From contig JAFOCZ010000027.1 of the NCBI GenBank assembly GCA_017380955.1, forward strand, positions 1 to 42,803: DNA of 42,803 nucleotides, given 5' to 3'. The stretch's first letter is position 1. Every line of letters starts with the position of its first letter. The position numbers were made by a program, and so were the translations under genes. This DNA comes from Alistipes sp. Its GTDB lineage: Bacteria; Bacteroidota; Bacteroidia; Bacteroidales; Rikenellaceae. A model generated the notes under the pieces. It was not told the DNA's origin. It saw only the letters and a list, made by a program, of their open reading frames with translations, and did not search any database. Positions 25,009 through 34,110 of this stretch are shown here, one piece after another.

Positions 25009-25866
25009 TTACTCTGTCTTCTTAGGTGAACGTGTACGTGTCTTCTTCTGAAGTTTAGACTGCTGTGCGCGGATAAACTCCTCCTTATCGGGATCCTCCT
25101 GCACCTGTGCATCCTCAATATCCACACCCTCGGCAACCTTACCGCAGTAGATATCCAAAGCCTTAACCATAGAAGGCGCTTCGGGAGTAGGGGCATTAGC
25201 CTTTACCTTGAGACCAGCCTCCTTTGCAGCGCGCAATGTAGCCTCGCCGAAGGTTGCAACCACAGGGAGTTTCTCAACATCGAAATTCTCTACAAGAGCC
25301 TTAACGTCGTTAGGTGAGTAGAGGGCTATGATATCGTAATCCGCAGGGTTTGTATCCTTCAAATCAGCAGATACGGTACGCGCGAAGACCACTGGCGACA
25401 CCTTCAACTTCAACTTAGCAAGAGCATCTGGAAGTTCGGGCTTGAAAGGCTCGGTGAGCGCCAACATAAACTTCTCATCCTTATGCTTTACGATGAGTTC
25501 GAGCAACGAATTGAAAGTACCGTCGGCAAACGATATCTTACGCTTGCGGTATACGATATACTTCTGCAAGTAGAGCGCTACGGCCTCGGTGTTGCAGATA
25601 TACTTCATAGTCTCGGGTACTGTGATACGTGCCTCCTCGCAGATGCGGAAGAAACTGTCGATGGTTGTGCGCGACGAGAAGATCATCGTTGTGTGATCCA
25701 AAATATCGGTACGCTGAGCGCGAAACTCCTTAAGTGTTACGCCCACAACACGAATCAAAGGCTTGTAGTCGATATTCAACTCGTTCTTCTGCGAGAACTC
25801 AAAGAAGGGGGACTTCTCTATTACAGCCGGACGGGGCTGTGATACCAAAATCTTACTTACTTTCAA
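25009..25866 (-). CDS. hemD: Uroporphyrinogen-III synthase
   Basis: A 285-residue HemD that closes hydroxymethylbilane to uroporphyrinogen III for haem and related tetrapyrroles. It matches the Bacteroidota HemD start (VSKILVSQPRPAVIEKSPFF), ILDHTTMIFSSRTTIDSFF and PVVATFGEATLRAAKEAGL. The only start that keeps this conserved N-terminus is a TTG at 25866; an in-frame stop lies just upstream and the next ATG is 60 codons in. The charged C-terminal tail (about 240-285, lysine-rich) is an addition to the core. It follows the DUF4271 gene by 67 bases. Confidence 0.9.
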   Translation of the reverse strand: MKVSKILVSQPRPAVIEKSPFFEFSQKNELNIDYKPLIRVVGVTLKEFRAQRTDILDHTTMIFSSRTTIDSFFRICEEARITVPETMKYICNTEAVALYLQKYIVYRKRKISFADGTFNSLLELIVKHKDEKFMLALTEPFKPELPDALAKLKLKVSPVVFARTVSADLKDTNPADYDIIALYSPNDVKALVENFDVEKLPVVATFGEATLRAAKEAGLKVKANAPTPEAPSMVKALDIYCGKVAEGVDIEDAQVQEDPDKEEFIRAQQSKLQKKTRTRSPKKTE

Positions 25867-25933
25867 CTTTTCTACAATTATTTATAGTAAAAATTCACTC
25901 CAATAATCTATTAGTCAGCATATTACCGACTAC

Positions 25934-26800
25934 CTACTTCCCAAGTTGCGAGGGCAAAATATGCATCACAAAACTCAAGGGTAGCAAAATTGCGGTGCAA
26001 AGGTACAAAATCCAATACAAAATTGGAATTTTTTTTGCGACAAAGAATAAAAAAGTATCTTTTAGATATAGAATCGCAATCGGAAGTATAGAGACAACGA
26101 GTGTTATGGATGCTCCACGGATAATACTCTCATCGGCCAGCAGCCACACCGCAGCAACAGGATACAACAGCACCACCGAGCGCACTATATTCATAAAGCC
26201 TATGGATGCCAGCACCTCCACACCATCAGACTCTGTCAACCACTCCGCAACCTTGTGCATAGCATACAACCACGCACTGAACACCACTATCGACACCAGA
26301 CCTCCAGCGACCGCCAACGACGACATACCTTTTATATATATAGGCGATGACGCAGGTATGACACCCTCGCAAAGACGCACCACCACCAGGGCAAGCACCG
26401 TAGCACCCAGCACCGCTGCGCCACGCTTGAAGTGCTGCAAAGGCAGCAGACCTCCCTGCGACACCATACGTCGCTCGCTATGATTCTCGAGGATATCGCC
26501 ATAGATAACACCGATAAACTTCCAGGCACGAAGCAACATATAGAGGTATGCCACAAGCGTGAGCATAAGCGTTACCTGGAACAATGGCTCTGCGGTGAGC
26601 GTTGGCTGTGTATGCTCTACAGGCTCAGCAACGCATAGCGTAGAGTGCGTGCCATATATCTGCTCTGGGGATGCCTCCTTGTAACCTCCCGTATACTCCG
26701 CATCTCCTGACTCGAGACGCGAACTACGACCATATACCGCATCGGGGCGCACCACGCGGTAGCCCTCAGCCTCGTATGTCGATACAAAAGTGTTACTCAT
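25934..26800 (-). CDS. DUF4271 membrane protein
   Basis: About 288 residues from the ATG at 26800. Hydrophobic segments are at about 90-110, 139-160, 175-195, 208-228 and 235-275, so it is a multi-pass inner membrane protein. The order DUF4271, hemD, rnpA, yidD is a familiar Bacteroidota arrangement and supports the family call. The start ATGAGTAA overlaps the histidine kinase stop by eight bases, implying translational coupling. Function unknown. The C-terminal part has a -7-like TACCTTTG (minus strand, 26005-25998) that might add a promoter for hemD. Confidence 0.8.
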   Translation of the reverse strand: MSNTFVSTYEAEGYRVVRPDAVYGRSSRLESGDAEYTGGYKEASPEQIYGTHSTLCVAEPVEHTQPTLTAEPLFQVTLMLTLVAYLYMLLRAWKFIGVIYGDILENHSERRMVSQGGLLPLQHFKRGAAVLGATVLALVVVRLCEGVIPASSPIYIKGMSSLAVAGGLVSIVVFSAWLYAMHKVAEWLTESDGVEVLASIGFMNIVRSVVLLYPVAAVWLLADESIIRGASITLVVSILPIAILYLKDTFLFFVAKKIPILYWILYLCTAILLPLSFVMHILPSQLGK

Positions 26801-28037
26801 CACCCTCTCTACGTTTTAATGTTACACGAATTGTTGTGCCGTGTCCCAACTCCGAACGCACAACAGCAATCTTTCCCTTGTGATACTCCTCAATGATACG
26901 TCGTGACAACGATAGTCCCAAACCCCAGCCTCGGGTCTTGGTCGTGAAACCAGGCTCGAAGATTCTTGTCCAGTTGCTCTTGGGGATACCCTTACCCGTA
27001 TCGCTAACCTCAACAAATACCGAATCGTCACTCTCACCAACCTCAACGTTTATAGTACCCTGACCCTGCAGCGCATCTAATGCGTTCTTAAGCAGATTCT
27101 CTATGACCCACTCAAACAACGCAGCGTTTATAGGCACGCTGATAGGTGCCATAGCCAGACCATTGTAAACAAGTTCCACGTTGCGCGGTATGCGACGGTG
27201 GAAGTACATCACCGTATCGCCCACAACCTCGTTGATGTTCATCGGCGATAGTTGTGTCTCCGAGCCAATCTTCGAGAACCTATCCACAATCTTCATCAGG
27301 TGTGCCAAGTCCTTCGACATCTCATCCACGGTCATCTGGTCCACAGGCTGCTCACGAAGATACTCCACCCATCCGAGCAACGACGATGTTGGTGTTCCCA
27401 ACTGGTGTGCCGTCTCCTTGGCAAGACCCACCCACACACGATTCTGCTCATTCTGCTTCGTGGATGAGAAGGCTATGTAGGCAAATATCGCAAAGAGTAT
27501 GACAATCACCAACTGTACATAGGGGAAGAATACCAACGCCCTGCTATGAGCACTCGACAACATCGACTCGTAGTCCGTAGTGCCGAAGTAGATGGTGAAG
27601 ACCTTGCGGTGAATCATACCATACGACACCGATATCGGCTTGTTGTTCTCGCTCATAAGCATTATCTCCTGACGCAGACGCTCGGGATTCTCCACGATAT
27701 CTGCCGAGAGGTTTGTCACCAACACATTCAGGCGCTCATCGGCGATGATAAGTGGCACGTTGGTGTGCTGGGCGAGTTTGTTCAGAAGTTCACCATTGTA
27801 AATCATCTGACCTCCGATGTTCGAGGTGTGGAGGATATCCTCCCACATCTCCACGGCGTTTAGTTCGTCGCGGCGCAACTGCTCCACCGCCATCTCATCC
27901 TCGTGCTTCATATCCACCGAGATACGCCAGGTGTAGAACAACGACAACGCAACAAGCACCAAGCCCACCATAATGACTATGGTGCGGCGACGTGTGTTGA
28001 AGAGCCCCTGTGGCAATGTTATCTTCGGTAGTCTCAT
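26793..28037 (-). CDS. Sensor histidine kinase (orphan)
   Basis: A 414-residue membrane kinase. Transmembrane segments at about 18-36 and 167-190 enclose a periplasmic sensor region of 130 residues. The H-box is AKETAHQLGTP with His211, the N-box ENLLKNALDAL (313-323), and the G boxes DTGKGIPKSNWTRIFEPGFT and GWGLGLSLSRRII. No HAMP domain is obvious. No response regulator is next to it, so its partner lies elsewhere. It follows the S41 protease gene by 15 bases and overlaps the DUF4271 gene. Confidence 0.9.
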   Translation of the reverse strand: MRLPKITLPQGLFNTRRRTIVIMVGLVLVALSLFYTWRISVDMKHEDEMAVEQLRRDELNAVEMWEDILHTSNIGGQMIYNGELLNKLAQHTNVPLIIADERLNVLVTNLSADIVENPERLRQEIMLMSENNKPISVSYGMIHRKVFTIYFGTTDYESMLSSAHSRALVFFPYVQLVIVILFAIFAYIAFSSTKQNEQNRVWVGLAKETAHQLGTPTSSLLGWVEYLREQPVDQMTVDEMSKDLAHLMKIVDRFSKIGSETQLSPMNINEVVGDTVMYFHRRIPRNVELVYNGLAMAPISVPINAALFEWVIENLLKNALDALQGQGTINVEVGESDDSVFVEVSDTGKGIPKSNWTRIFEPGFTTKTRGWGLGLSLSRRIIEEYHKGKIAVVRSELGHGTTIRVTLKRREGDE

Positions 28038-28052
28038 AGCACAAAAACTCGC

Positions 28053-29738
28053 TTAGTGCATCTCGAGGTGCTGCTCACGGAGTATACGCTCATACTCATC
28101 ACTATCGAGCAACAACTCCACAGCACGATTCACACTGCTATCTGTTGCTGCAGCGTGCTGCACTACACCACTTCTGTAGGCATAGCGGAGTATGATATCA
28201 GAGTTCAGCGTCTCGATAATATCGTGCTTGTATCTCTCGAGATTCGACATCTTATCATCACGAACAAGACTCTGCAACCTCTCCATCATCTCTGACATAT
28301 TCTCGTCGTAGAGTTCCTTCTCCGCAGCAGCCTCCAAAGCCTTGAGAGCCTTGCGTGTCTCCGACTCGTAGACTACATCCTTATCCTCCATAAATCGGCA
28401 AAACTCCGCATAATCCTCATCCGTAATCGAGAAACTATCTACGTCGATGCTCTCATTGTGGTGCTTACGCATATACTCATCAGCCCAATCCTCAACATAA
28501 CCCTGAGCATATAGCGCCACAGCAAAGCGGCTTACATACTCCGGATCTATCTTCACATCGGGCACAATACCTCCGCCATCGTAGACCCTGCGACCACCGC
28601 GTGTCTTAAACTCCGAAATCAACGAGTCGGGGACGTCGGTAATAGTGCCACTGCTACGCATCGACGAGTAGTTATGCGACTGTATGCATCGTCCCGAAGG
28701 GATATAGTATTTCGCAGTTGTATACTTCAAATATGTGTTATAACCCAAGTGGCGTGTACCCTGCACAAGACCCTTGCCATAGGTGCGGCTACCCATAACC
28801 ACCGCACGGTCCAAGTCCTGCAACGCACCGGCCAAAATCTCCGATGCCGATGCCGAAGAGCCTCCGACAAGAATCACCACAGGCACATCCTCGGCAATAG
28901 GAGCATAGCGTGTTGTGCAGTGCTTCAACGACGAGGAGTCACGACCCATAATAGAGACCACCTGCTCACCTCGTGACACAAACAACGAGGCGATATCCAC
29001 AGCCTCCTGCATCACACCACCACCATTGCTGCGATAGTCAAGCACCAAACCTCGCAACTCTCCCGTAGCCTGAAGAGCCTCCACAGCACGACGCATCTCG
29101 TCGTAACTACCCTCTATAAAGTCGCTATGCGAGATATATCCCACACCATCTCGCAACATTCCACAATAGTCGACGCTCGGCATTGTGATACGCTGACGGC
29201 GTAGTAACAGAGTGTCAACACGACCATCTATGTTACGCTCCACGACAACCTCCACATCCGTCTCGGCCTCGCCCTTGAGGCGTGAACTAACATCCTGTGT
29301 CGTAGCGCCACGCATATCCTCGCCACCGATAGCCAGAATCTTATCGCCAATCCTCACACCCCCAACATCCGCAGGAGAGCCCTCGTAGGGCTGTGCGAAG
29401 ATTATATAGTCACCCTTCTTGCGAATCAGTGAACCCACACCACCATAGCGACCTGTGGTCATAACCTCGAAGGCCTCCATAGACTCCTCAGAGAGATACT
29501 CCGTATATGGGTCAGTCACAAAGAGCATACCTCGTGATGCCGCATCGAGGAGGTCATCTGCCGATACCTCATCGACATATCCACGCTCCAACTCACGAAG
29601 CATATTCACAAGAATCTCCGACGCACGGCCGAGATCAAAATCTCTGTGAGACTGCTGACCATATGCCGCAGTGGTAGCAACGAGTGCCACCGCCACAACC
29701 ATACCTCGCAATAGTGATGTCATAAAACTCCTAAACAT
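28053..29738 (-). CDS. S41-family C-terminal processing peptidase
   Basis: A 561-residue exported protease. The signal peptide (about 1-27, LRGMVVAVALVATTAAYG) is followed by a PDZ domain (about 95-180, GGVGSLIRKKGDYIIFA and VGGVRIGDKILAIGGEDM) and the S41 core (about 190-340): LVLDYRSNGGGVMQEAV, SASASEILAGAL (Ser in 295-299 is the nucleophile) and TYGKGLVQG with Lys322. The C-terminal 200 residues are helical and hold the tail domain seen in CtpA/Prc types. An alternative ATG at 29723 follows AGGAG. It starts three bases after the 29742 gene stop. Confidence 0.93.
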   Translation of the reverse strand: MFRSFMTSLLRGMVVAVALVATTAAYGQQSHRDFDLGRASEILVNMLRELERGYVDEVSADDLLDAASRGMLFVTDPYTEYLSEESMEAFEVMTTGRYGGVGSLIRKKGDYIIFAQPYEGSPADVGGVRIGDKILAIGGEDMRGATTQDVSSRLKGEAETDVEVVVERNIDGRVDTLLLRRQRITMPSVDYCGMLRDGVGYISHSDFIEGSYDEMRRAVEALQATGELRGLVLDYRSNGGGVMQEAVDIASLFVSRGEQVVSIMGRDSSSLKHCTTRYAPIAEDVPVVILVGGSSASASEILAGALQDLDRAVVMGSRTYGKGLVQGTRHLGYNTYLKYTTAKYYIPSGRCIQSHNYSSMRSSGTITDVPDSLISEFKTRGGRRVYDGGGIVPDVKIDPEYVSRFAVALYAQGYVEDWADEYMRKHHNESIDVDSFSITDEDYAEFCRFMEDKDVVYESETRKALKALEAAAEKELYDENMSEMMERLQSLVRDDKMSNLERYKHDIIETLNSDIILRYAYRSGVVQHAAATDSSVNRAVELLLDSDEYERILREQHLEMH

Positions 29739-29741
29739 AGA

Positions 29742-30230
29742 CTACTCCTTATCCTCGAATCTGCTATTGTGGATATAAGCACCCAACTGATAACCAATAC
29801 GCGCCACAGCACGACGGATACCCTTAATCTCTACGCCACCATCAACCTCGCGCACCTCTATCCTATCCTCATACATAAACATCAGGCGCTTCACCATACC
29901 CTTAGCGCGGTAGATAAGAGCGCCATCCTCAGCACCCACCTCCTCGAAACCATAGAGGCGCATAGCATTGTCCAGACGCACCTTATCGTGCTCAAGCGAC
30001 ACACCCTCAACCCTGCTTGTCATAAAGCCAAAGCGTGGGTAGAACACCGCCAAAGCCACAAACGCCACAACGAGCCACAACCCCTTATCGGAGCACAACT
30101 GCGCCTCGAGCAGTGTCCACATATCGACCTTAACGCTATATGAGGTCATCGACATCAACCACACAAGCGCCAAATACAAAACGCTGATAAAGACCAAATA
30201 CTTCAGCGAACGGATAATATATCGTTTCAT
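29742..30230 (-). CDS. Small membrane protein of unknown function
   Basis: A 162-residue protein with two hydrophobic segments, residues about 10-28 (YLVFISVLYLALVWLMS) and 50-65 (LWLVVAFVALAVFYP), then a soluble domain (YGFEEVGAEDGALIYRAKGM and RIEVREVDGGVEIKG). No family recognised. It lies in the same transcript as ispH and the S41 protease (gaps of 10 and 3 bases), so it is probably constitutive and functionally unrelated to them. Confidence 0.75.
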   Translation of the reverse strand: MKRYIIRSLKYLVFISVLYLALVWLMSMTSYSVKVDMWTLLEAQLCSDKGLWLVVAFVALAVFYPRFGFMTSRVEGVSLEHDKVRLDNAMRLYGFEEVGAEDGALIYRAKGMVKRLMFMYEDRIEVREVDGGVEIKGIRRAVARIGYQLGAYIHNSRFEDKE

Positions 30231-30240
30231 AATCTACAGG

Positions 30241-31119
30241 TTATCTATTGTTACACATCTTCTCCACGGCACTCGCCACATTCTCCATCAACCATCGTGG
30301 TGTTGAGGTAGCACCACAGATGCCTACGCTCTCAGCACCCTCAAACCACGCCATATCAACGTCCGAAGCCTCCTCGATATTGTAGCATCGGGGATTTGCA
30401 GCACGACAAACATCCGAAAGCACCTTACCATTTGACGACTTTCTGCCACATACGAACAGCACCACATCGACACTCTTCGAGAACTCCGCAAGCAGAGCCT
30501 CACGCCCTGCCACACGACGACAGATAGTGTCGTTGACCGTGAGCGTCACACCCTCCGCCATACGACCACGGATAACCTCGGCGAGATGGTTGAAGAGGTC
30601 GATGCTCTGTGTTGTCTGCGATAGGAAGTATATAGGACGGCTATAGTCCAAGCCCTCCAAGTCCTCCTCACGCTCCACAACCCTCACATCGTCATCCACC
30701 TGACCCGTAAGACCTATAACCTCGGCGTGACCACGCTTACCAAGCAACACCACGCTACCGCCAACCTCTGCCATCATAGCATATGCCTCACGCACAAGGC
30801 GCTGCAGGCGTGCTACAACAGGGCAGGTAGCATCCACAATATCTATACCCAGAGCCTCGGCACGGGCATAGGTGCGTGGTGGCTCGCCGTGGGCACGGAT
30901 GAGGAGTGTCTTACCTCCCAACTGCTCCATATCCTCCGCCGTAACGGTGTGAAGTCCCAACTCCTCGAGGCGCTGCACCTCGATGCGGTTGTGGACAATA
31001 TCGCCCAGGGAGTATACATCGCCCACACGACGCAGCGACTCCTCGGCAACATCTATAGCCCTGACAACACCAAAGCAGAAGCCCGAATTGTCATCTATCG
31101 TAACACGCATATTAGCCAT
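30241..31119 (-). CDS. ispH: 4-hydroxy-3-methylbut-2-enyl diphosphate reductase
   Basis: A 292-residue iron-sulfur enzyme of the last step of the MEP isoprenoid pathway, making IPP and DMAPP. The three [4Fe-4S] cysteines are visible at Cys15 (SGFCFGV), Cys99 (DATCPVV) and Cys200 (DTICRR). Other marks are RAHGEPP and GATSTPRWLMENV. The start overlaps cmk by eight bases; an alternative ATG at 31110 would remove the overlap and gives the more usual N-terminus. dxs, the first enzyme of the same pathway, is 4.5 kb away on the other strand. Confidence 0.95.
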   Translation of the reverse strand: MANMRVTIDDNSGFCFGVVRAIDVAEESLRRVGDVYSLGDIVHNRIEVQRLEELGLHTVTAEDMEQLGGKTLLIRAHGEPPRTYARAEALGIDIVDATCPVVARLQRLVREAYAMMAEVGGSVVLLGKRGHAEVIGLTGQVDDDVRVVEREEDLEGLDYSRPIYFLSQTTQSIDLFNHLAEVIRGRMAEGVTLTVNDTICRRVAGREALLAEFSKSVDVVLFVCGRKSSNGKVLSDVCRAANPRCYNIEEASDVDMAWFEGAESVGICGATSTPRWLMENVASAVEKMCNNR

Positions 31120-31807
31120 TTATTACTCGTTGATACTGCTCGTCGAACCACGACATCTGCTCCTCGACACTCATATGTGAGTTATCCAAGACCACAGCAT
31201 CGTCGGCCTTGCGCAGTGGAGATATGGCACGCGACATATCTGCCTTATCGCGCGACACCACATTCTCGTAAATCTGCTCTATGGTGACACTATCACCCTT
31301 TGCCGTAAGTTCCTTGTAGCGGCGCTCGGCACGCACCATAGCATCGGCAGTCATATATATCTTCAACTCGGCATTTGGAAATACCACAGTGCCAATGTCT
31401 CTGCCATCCATCACCACGCCACCGTTGCGTCCCATCTGCTGCTGCATAGCCACCAACTTCTGACGCACCGCGCCGATAGAACTTACTGCGCTTACGGAGT
31501 TGCTAACCTCGATACCACGAATCTTACCCTCCACAAGGTCGCCATTGACATAAATGTCGCTGGCACCACGCTGTGGGTTGAAGCGGAAGTCGATGTTTAT
31601 ATCCTGCAACATAGCCTCCACACGCTCCTCGTCGACGATGCCGTTTACGATTGCGCCATTCTCTGCGGCGTACAACGTCACAGCACGATACATAGCGCCG
31701 GTGTCGATGAAGATGTAGCCAAGACGTGCTGCTATGGCCTTAGCAAAGGTGCTCTTGCCACACGACGAGTGTCCGTCGATGGCGATAATAATTCTCTTGT
31801 TATCCAT
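31112..31807 (-). CDS. cmk: Cytidylate kinase
   Basis: A 231-residue nucleotide kinase that phosphorylates CMP and dCMP. The P-loop is GHSSCGKST (11-19), followed by FIDTGAMYRAVTLYA, DGRDIGTVVFPNAELKIYMTA and RAERRYKEL. DRADMSRAISPLRKADDAV-like LID and C-terminal motifs are present. Length is normal. It follows the LysE-type gene by 3 bases. Confidence 0.95.
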   Translation of the reverse strand: MDNKRIIIAIDGHSSCGKSTFAKAIAARLGYIFIDTGAMYRAVTLYAAENGAIVNGIVDEERVEAMLQDINIDFRFNPQRGASDIYVNGDLVEGKIRGIEVSNSVSAVSSIGAVRQKLVAMQQQMGRNGGVVMDGRDIGTVVFPNAELKIYMTADAMVRAERRYKELTAKGDSVTIEQIYENVVSRDKADMSRAISPLRKADDAVVLDNSHMSVEEQMSWFDEQYQRVING

Positions 31808-31810
31808 TTT

Positions 31811-32500
31811 CTAACTTATAATTACGGAGATGAGTGTTATGATGCCCAGCGCACATATCACAATACCTGCAATACGATTTATCGCGAGCATATGGCGTGG
31901 CTTGAAACCCTTGCGGAAGATGTTGATGATGGATGTAAGGGCTATCCACCACGACATAGCGCCGAGGAGGAAGCCACCAAGCACCAACACATTATTCACC
32001 CACTGCTCGACGTGTGCCGCAGCACTCTCAGCCTCTACATTCAGCGAGAGGTCGATGTTGAACATTGTGAAAAATGCGAGAATATAGGGTATTACAACCA
32101 CAAAATTTGCTAACGTAAAGCCAAACATCGAGGCAAAGTCCTGCCATAAGGCACTTCTTCCCGTACGATTTTTGCGAATCTGAGGCACAGGATTCTTGAA
32201 GAATATCAGCACTCCGACAATCACCACAAAGAGACCGCCACAGAATTGTATGATGGTGTTATACTGGTCGATATAACTCTTCAGGAGTGCATATACCGAG
32301 AAGGCAAGTATCGCCATCAGCGTGTCGGCACACGCGATACCCAATCCCGAGAGGAGTCCCGAGAGATGTCCCTTGCTCAACGTGCGCTGTATGCATAGCA
32401 CCGCCACAGGACCCACCGTAACCGACGAGGCGAGACCCACGCAGAAACCTCCAAAGAGTATCTTTACTATGTCGATAAATATTTGCTCCATCTCCTTCAA
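31811..32500 (-). CDS. LysE-family transporter
   Basis: A 229-residue inner-membrane protein with about six membrane segments. The N-terminal SSVTVGPVAVLCIQRTLSKG and GLGIACADTLMAILAFSVYA are the LysE/RhtB signature. Such proteins export amino acids or related small molecules; the substrate here is unknown. It is the first gene of the minus-strand cluster running to yidD. A TATCTTTG box (32531-32524, minus strand) lies in the 5' region and fits a promoter. Confidence 0.85.
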   Translation of the reverse strand: MKEMEQIFIDIVKILFGGFCVGLASSVTVGPVAVLCIQRTLSKGHLSGLLSGLGIACADTLMAILAFSVYALLKSYIDQYNTIIQFCGGLFVVIVGVLIFFKNPVPQIRKNRTGRSALWQDFASMFGFTLANFVVVIPYILAFFTMFNIDLSLNVEAESAAAHVEQWVNNVLVLGGFLLGAMSWWIALTSIINIFRKGFKPRHMLAINRIAGIVICALGIITLISVIIS

Positions 32501-32523
32501 GCATTATGCCCACTATATCGTGG

Positions 32524-32531
32524 CAAAGATA
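32524..32531 (-). promoter_or_regulatory. -7 box for the lysE-cmk-ispH cluster
   Basis: TATCTTTG on the minus strand, 24 bases upstream of the LysE start. No clear -33 box was found at the normal distance, so the call rests on the -7 element alone. Confidence 0.4.
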
Positions 32532-32681
32532 CAACTTTTTTAGAAGATTTGAGGGTGCTTCAACGGTAATTATTACATCAAATTGTTATTTTTTTCGGTG
32601 CAGTTTTTGTATTTTTTGGTTGTTCGCAAATTATTTCTTACTTTTACAAAGTAATTCTAACAATTTTAATACCGTTAAACT

Positions 32682-32987
32682 ATGAGCGAGACTAAGAAAC
32701 AGGGTATCGAGATACAACTTGACGAGCAGGTGGGTCAGGGTAACTACTGCAACTTGGCAATCATCACACACTCCACCTCGGAGTTTATCGTAGACTTTGC
32801 CACGATGCTTCCAGGATTGCCTAAGGCACGTGTTCGCAGTCGCATAGTCCTCACCCCTGAGCACGCCAAGCGCCTGCTGCTGTCGTTGCAGGAGAATGTC
32901 ACACGCTACGAGAGCGCCTTTGGCCCTATCAGTATTCGTGCCAAGCAGCCTACGATTGACCCCTTCGGCGGCAAAGGCAACGCTTAG
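32682..32987 (+). CDS. DUF3467 protein
   Basis: A 101-residue small soluble protein. NYCNLAIITHSTSEFIVDFA, then PGLPKARVRSRIVLTPEHAK and RLLLSLQENV are the DUF3467 pattern. The family is common in Bacteroidota; function unknown. It is monocistronic: its own promoter region upstream contains a TACTTTTA-like -7 element near 32639, and a strong terminator follows two bases after the stop. Confidence 0.88.
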   Translation: MSETKKQGIEIQLDEQVGQGNYCNLAIITHSTSEFIVDFATMLPGLPKARVRSRIVLTPEHAKRLLLSLQENVTRYESAFGPISIRAKQPTIDPFGGKGNA

Positions 32988-32989
32988 TA

Positions 32990-33017
32990 AAAAAACCATC
33001 CTTCGGGATGGTTTTTT
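32990..33017 (+). terminator. Terminator of the DUF3467 gene
   Basis: AAAAAACCATCC (32990-33001), loop TTCG, GGATGGTTTTTT (33006-33017): a perfect 12-bp stem with T-run. Confidence 0.9.
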
Positions 33018-33432
33018 AATTAGTAATGAGTTAATTAGTAATTAGTAATGGGGTCGCTCCGTTGGAGCGATAAATAAACTGCGTCATACCGAGGAGGCGC
33101 ACGGTATAGTGTCTCAAGCGGTTATACGTTCGCTGCGCCGACGTGGGTATCTACCGCTGGTATATCCATTGAGGGCTGCAATTGATAGCATCAACGGGTA
33201 TCAGCAAGGTGGTTTAGACAAAGGTAGATTGCCACAGAATTGCATAGACCAAGTACGTTATCAAGTAGGTCTTCGGATGCAATTCTTCGCAATGACGAGG
33301 TTTTATTATAGTGAGTTCAGGGAGATTAGGGCAAAACACTAAATTCTTTAAATTCCCTAAACTCTTTAAACTCACTACCACACCCCTATGAATTTGGGGT
33401 TAGAATGGGTTAGATTTGGTTTATCACAAAAG
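33018..33432. other. Gene-free repeat-like region
   Basis: No convincing gene; a 77-codon frame here shows no family signal. Contents: an AATTAGTAAT direct-repeat stretch (33018-33049), a small TCGCTCC/GGAGCGA hairpin (about 33053-33070), and a hairpin at 33236-33286 (AGAATTGCAT/ATGCAATTCT plus AGACC/GGTCT). The outer ends, CGTCATACCGAGGAGG (from 33082) and TTCGCAATGACG (33286-33297), look like worn inverted repeats of an intergenic element. Confidence 0.4.
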
Positions 33433-33476
33433 AAGACACCTCGGGATAGTACAAGTAGTACAGCCCGAGGTGTCTT
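33433..33476 (-). terminator. Terminator of the pyrH-tlpA-frr operon
   Basis: AAGACACCTCGGG (33433-33445) and CCCGAGGTGTCTT (33464-33476) form a 13-bp stem with an 18-base loop, about 40 bases after the frr stop. A T-rich tail follows on the minus strand. Confidence 0.7.
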
Positions 33477-33518
33477 ACTTTTAGTGATGGATCGAAGATG
33501 ACCCATTATCACCCCAAA

Positions 33519-34076
33519 TTACACGGTCATTACCTCTTTCTCCTTCTTATCTAACTCGATATCGAGGAGTTTGGTGAACTTCTCAAGAAGTTTCTGTACC
33601 TGTGCCTCGCCGTCTTTCTGCTCATCCTCAGACATACCCTCCTTCTGAGCCTTCTTGAATGCCTCAACAGCATCACGACGAGCGTTACGGAGGCTGATAC
33701 GTGCAGTCTCACCCTCTGCTTTCACCTTCTTCACAATCTCCTTACGACGATCCTCGGTGAGAGGTGGGATAGAGAGACGGATGTGCTCACCATTGTTTGA
33801 TGGTGTGAGACCGATGTTTGAGTCGATGATAGCCTTCTCGATAAGGCGAATCATATTCTTATCCCAAGGCTGGATGAGGATGGTCTTAGCATCTGGAACA
33901 GTGACACTTGCAACACCAGATACTGGAGTCTGTGAGCCATAGTAATCTACAAAAACGCCATTGAGAACATTTACCGACGCCTTACCAGCGCGGATGTTGA
34001 GAAGTTCCTCTGCAAGGTGATCTATAGCGCGCTGCATACGATCTGTAGCCTCGGCCATAATAGTTTTGGTATCCAT
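33519..34076 (-). CDS. frr: Ribosome recycling factor
   Basis: About 185 residues from the ATG at 34076, chosen because MDTKTIMAEATDRMQRAID is the usual RRF start. It splits terminated ribosomes with EF-G. Marks are LLNIRAGKASVNVLNGVFVD, PWDKNMIRLIEKAI, RLSIPPLTEDRRKEIVKKVK and the basic/acidic C-terminal helix. pyrH-frr is a conserved pair; here a tlpA-type gene is placed between them. Confidence 0.95.
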   Translation of the reverse strand: MDTKTIMAEATDRMQRAIDHLAEELLNIRAGKASVNVLNGVFVDYYGSQTPVSGVASVTVPDAKTILIQPWDKNMIRLIEKAIIDSNIGLTPSNNGEHIRLSIPPLTEDRRKEIVKKVKAEGETARISLRNARRDAVEAFKKAQKEGMSEDEQKDGEAQVQKLLEKFTKLLDIELDKKEKEVMTV

Positions 34077-34110
34077 ACTTTTATCTTTATTTAGTTTATT
34101 CGTTTGAGTC

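Noticed and set aside
33109..33342. 77-codon frame after the DUF3467 gene
   Set aside because: It lies in repeat-like DNA, and its product shows no family pattern.
33018..33432. tRNA gene
   Set aside because: No cloverleaf or TTCGA-type T-loop could be drawn; hairpins fit a repeat element better.
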